Assembly (NCBI GenBank): GCA_023392135.1
Contig: JAEVZQ010000470.1
Coordinates: 1-6,898 of the forward strand
Source: Pseudomonadota bacterium
Lineage (GTDB): Bacteria; Pseudomonadota; Alphaproteobacteria; Rhizobiales; Hyphomicrobiaceae
Reading direction: 5' to 3'
DNA: 6,898 nt
Shown piece after piece: positions 6,461 through 6,898 of the stretch. The number at the start of each line of letters is the position of its first letter. Within the stretch, counting starts at the first letter, position 1. Both the position numbers and the translations under genes were made by a program. The notes under the pieces were generated by a model. The model did no database searches. It saw only the letters and a program-made list of their open reading frames with translations, and had not been told where the DNA came from.

Positions 6461-6646
6461 TCAGACTTGCTCTTTGGCGTCGAGAATCTGCCGGCCGCGG
6501 TATTTGCCGGTCTTGAGATCGATGTGATGGGGGCGCCGCCGCTCCCCACTCTCCTTGTCCTCGATGTAGGTCGGCGCCTTGAGCGCATCAGCGGACCGGC
6601 GGGAGCCGCGCTTCGCCGGCGAGGTCTTACTACGGGGTACAGCCAT
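6461..6646 (-). CDS. rpmF: 50S ribosomal protein L32
   Basis: Small basic protein of the large ribosomal subunit, 61 residues, the typical length in alphaproteobacteria. The N terminus [18 protein letters not shown], then [27 protein letters not shown] and YRGRQIL are close to the L32 family throughout. There is no cysteine, so this is the zinc-free form. ATG 6646 follows a strong AAGGAG placed 6 nt upstream. The frame is open further upstream, but the family starts at this Met. It is preceded by a leader of about 150 nt with several inverted repeats, and probably follows the 3' end of mtgA, an order I recall from other Hyphomicrobiales. Assignment is very secure. Confidence 0.98.
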   Translation of the reverse strand: MAVPRSKTSPAKRGSRRSADALKAPTYIEDKESGERRRPHHIDLKTGKYRGRQILDAKEQV

Positions 6647-6662
6647 GCCTGTCTCCTTAGAT

Positions 6663-6745
6663 CGGTCCGACGGTGCGGGCCGAAACGTCCAATTCGTATG
6701 ATTGGGTAAACAGATCCCTGCTGCCCGGCACAGTGCACCGGGCAG
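6663..6745 (-). promoter_or_regulatory. Structured leader upstream of rpmF
   Basis: Three inverted repeats lie in a row between the putative rpmF promoter and its ribosome site. These are CTGCCCGG/CCGGGCAG (6721-6728 with 6738-6745, perfect 8 bp, 9-nt loop), CCAAT/ATTGG (6689-6693 with 6701-6705), and CGGTCCG/CGGGCCG (6663-6669 with 6676-6682, one mismatch). The largest could also be a terminator of the upstream gene, but no U tract follows it. Function is unknown; ribosomal-protein autoregulation is one possibility. Confidence 0.35.
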
Positions 6746-6757
6746 TCGTCGCGCGGG

Positions 6758-6763
6758 CTTATA
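6758..6763 (-). promoter_or_regulatory. Possible -10 element for rpmF
   Basis: TATAAG reads on the minus strand about 112 bp upstream of the rpmF ATG, between it and the stop of the upstream gene. The region at -35 matches poorly. If used, it gives a leader of about 100 nt containing the hairpins described for this region. Confidence 0.3.
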
Positions 6764-6797
6764 ACCGGATTTCTCACGAAACGCCAGCACCCGAAGC

Positions 6798-6898
6798 TCA
6801 GGTGCGTCCCTCGAGCGGCAGAACGCAAGCCGTGCGCTGGCCGGCGGATCTCGCGCGCGCCTGAACGATGGAGGAGATCCGCCGGGTCTGCGGTCCGG
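6798..6898 (-). CDS. 3' end of an unidentified gene, possibly mtgA (peptidoglycan transglycosylase)
   Basis: A reading frame enters from the right edge and ends at TGA 6800-6798, giving 32 visible residues ([20 protein letters not shown], then TACVLPLEG). Coding is supported by third-position G/C in 26 of the 32 codons, higher than in the competing minus-strand frame that overlaps rpmF. The tail pattern (RR..., a helical RARSAG stretch, then a terminal AC-like motif) resembles the C terminus of monofunctional transglycosylase MtgA, which I recall lying upstream of rpmF in Hyphomicrobiales. MtgA would polymerise glycan strands from lipid II at the inner membrane. With only the last residues visible, the name is a context-based guess. 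Confidence 0.5.
   Translation of the reverse strand, partial: GPQTRRISSIVQARARSAGQRTACVLPLEGRT

Noticed and set aside
6397..6828. Open minus-strand frame of 143 codons spanning rpmF and its leader
   Set aside because: It runs out of frame through rpmF and its hairpin region, has Arg-rich composition and poorer third-position G/C than rpmF and the frame at the right edge.
1..6898. Mobile elements, CRISPR arrays, tRNA or rRNA genes
   Set aside because: No transposase or integrase motifs, no regularly spaced direct repeats, and no cloverleaf or rRNA-like stretch were seen when reading both strands.

Overview
The window is high-G+C DNA with the look of an alphaproteobacterial chromosome, most likely Hyphomicrobiales (Rhizobiales-type). 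The pointers are an alphaproteobacterial-type PhaR, a cysteine-free L32 ribosomal protein, PhaA/PhaB of the polyhydroxybutyrate (PHB) type, and strongly G/C-biased third codon positions. The genus is not determined. All assignments come from reading the sequence; no database search was run.

Layout: (1) 1-1405, plus strand: the 3' part of one and all of a second inner-membrane permease of a carbohydrate/glycerol-3-phosphate type ABC importer, joined by an ATGA stop/start overlap. (2) 1433-3479, minus strand: the two PHB precursor enzymes, phaA (acetyl-CoA acetyltransferase) followed by phaB (NADPH acetoacetyl-CoA reductase). A strong hairpin separates them. (3) 3480-3721: a divergent control region between phaA and phaR with a cluster of TGCA-rich inverted repeats, including an exact CTGC-N4-GCAG, the published PhaR target type. 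(4) 3722-4393, plus strand: phaR, the PHB-responsive repressor. (5) 4433-5821, minus strand: a cyclic-di-GMP protein with a degenerate GGDEF domain and an EAL domain whose catalytic residues are kept. (6) 5919-6332, minus strand: a four-helix membrane protein of unknown function. (7) 6461-6646, minus strand: rpmF (ribosomal protein L32) behind a structured leader of about 150 nt. (8) 6798 to the right edge, minus strand: the 3' end of a gene that may be mtgA.

How it fits together: PhaA condenses two acetyl-CoA and PhaB reduces the product to (R)-3-hydroxybutyryl-CoA, the substrate of PHB synthase. PhaR probably senses PHB and represses from the divergent region. No PHB synthase (phaC) or phasin gene lies in the window. 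The ABC permeases converge on phaB and look like a separate transport operon. The region is mostly conserved core chromosome. I saw no mobile element, CRISPR array, tRNA or rRNA, and nothing that amounts to a new biological system. The best second-look items are the operator cluster, the inactivated-GGDEF/intact-EAL protein beside phaR, and the rpmF leader.
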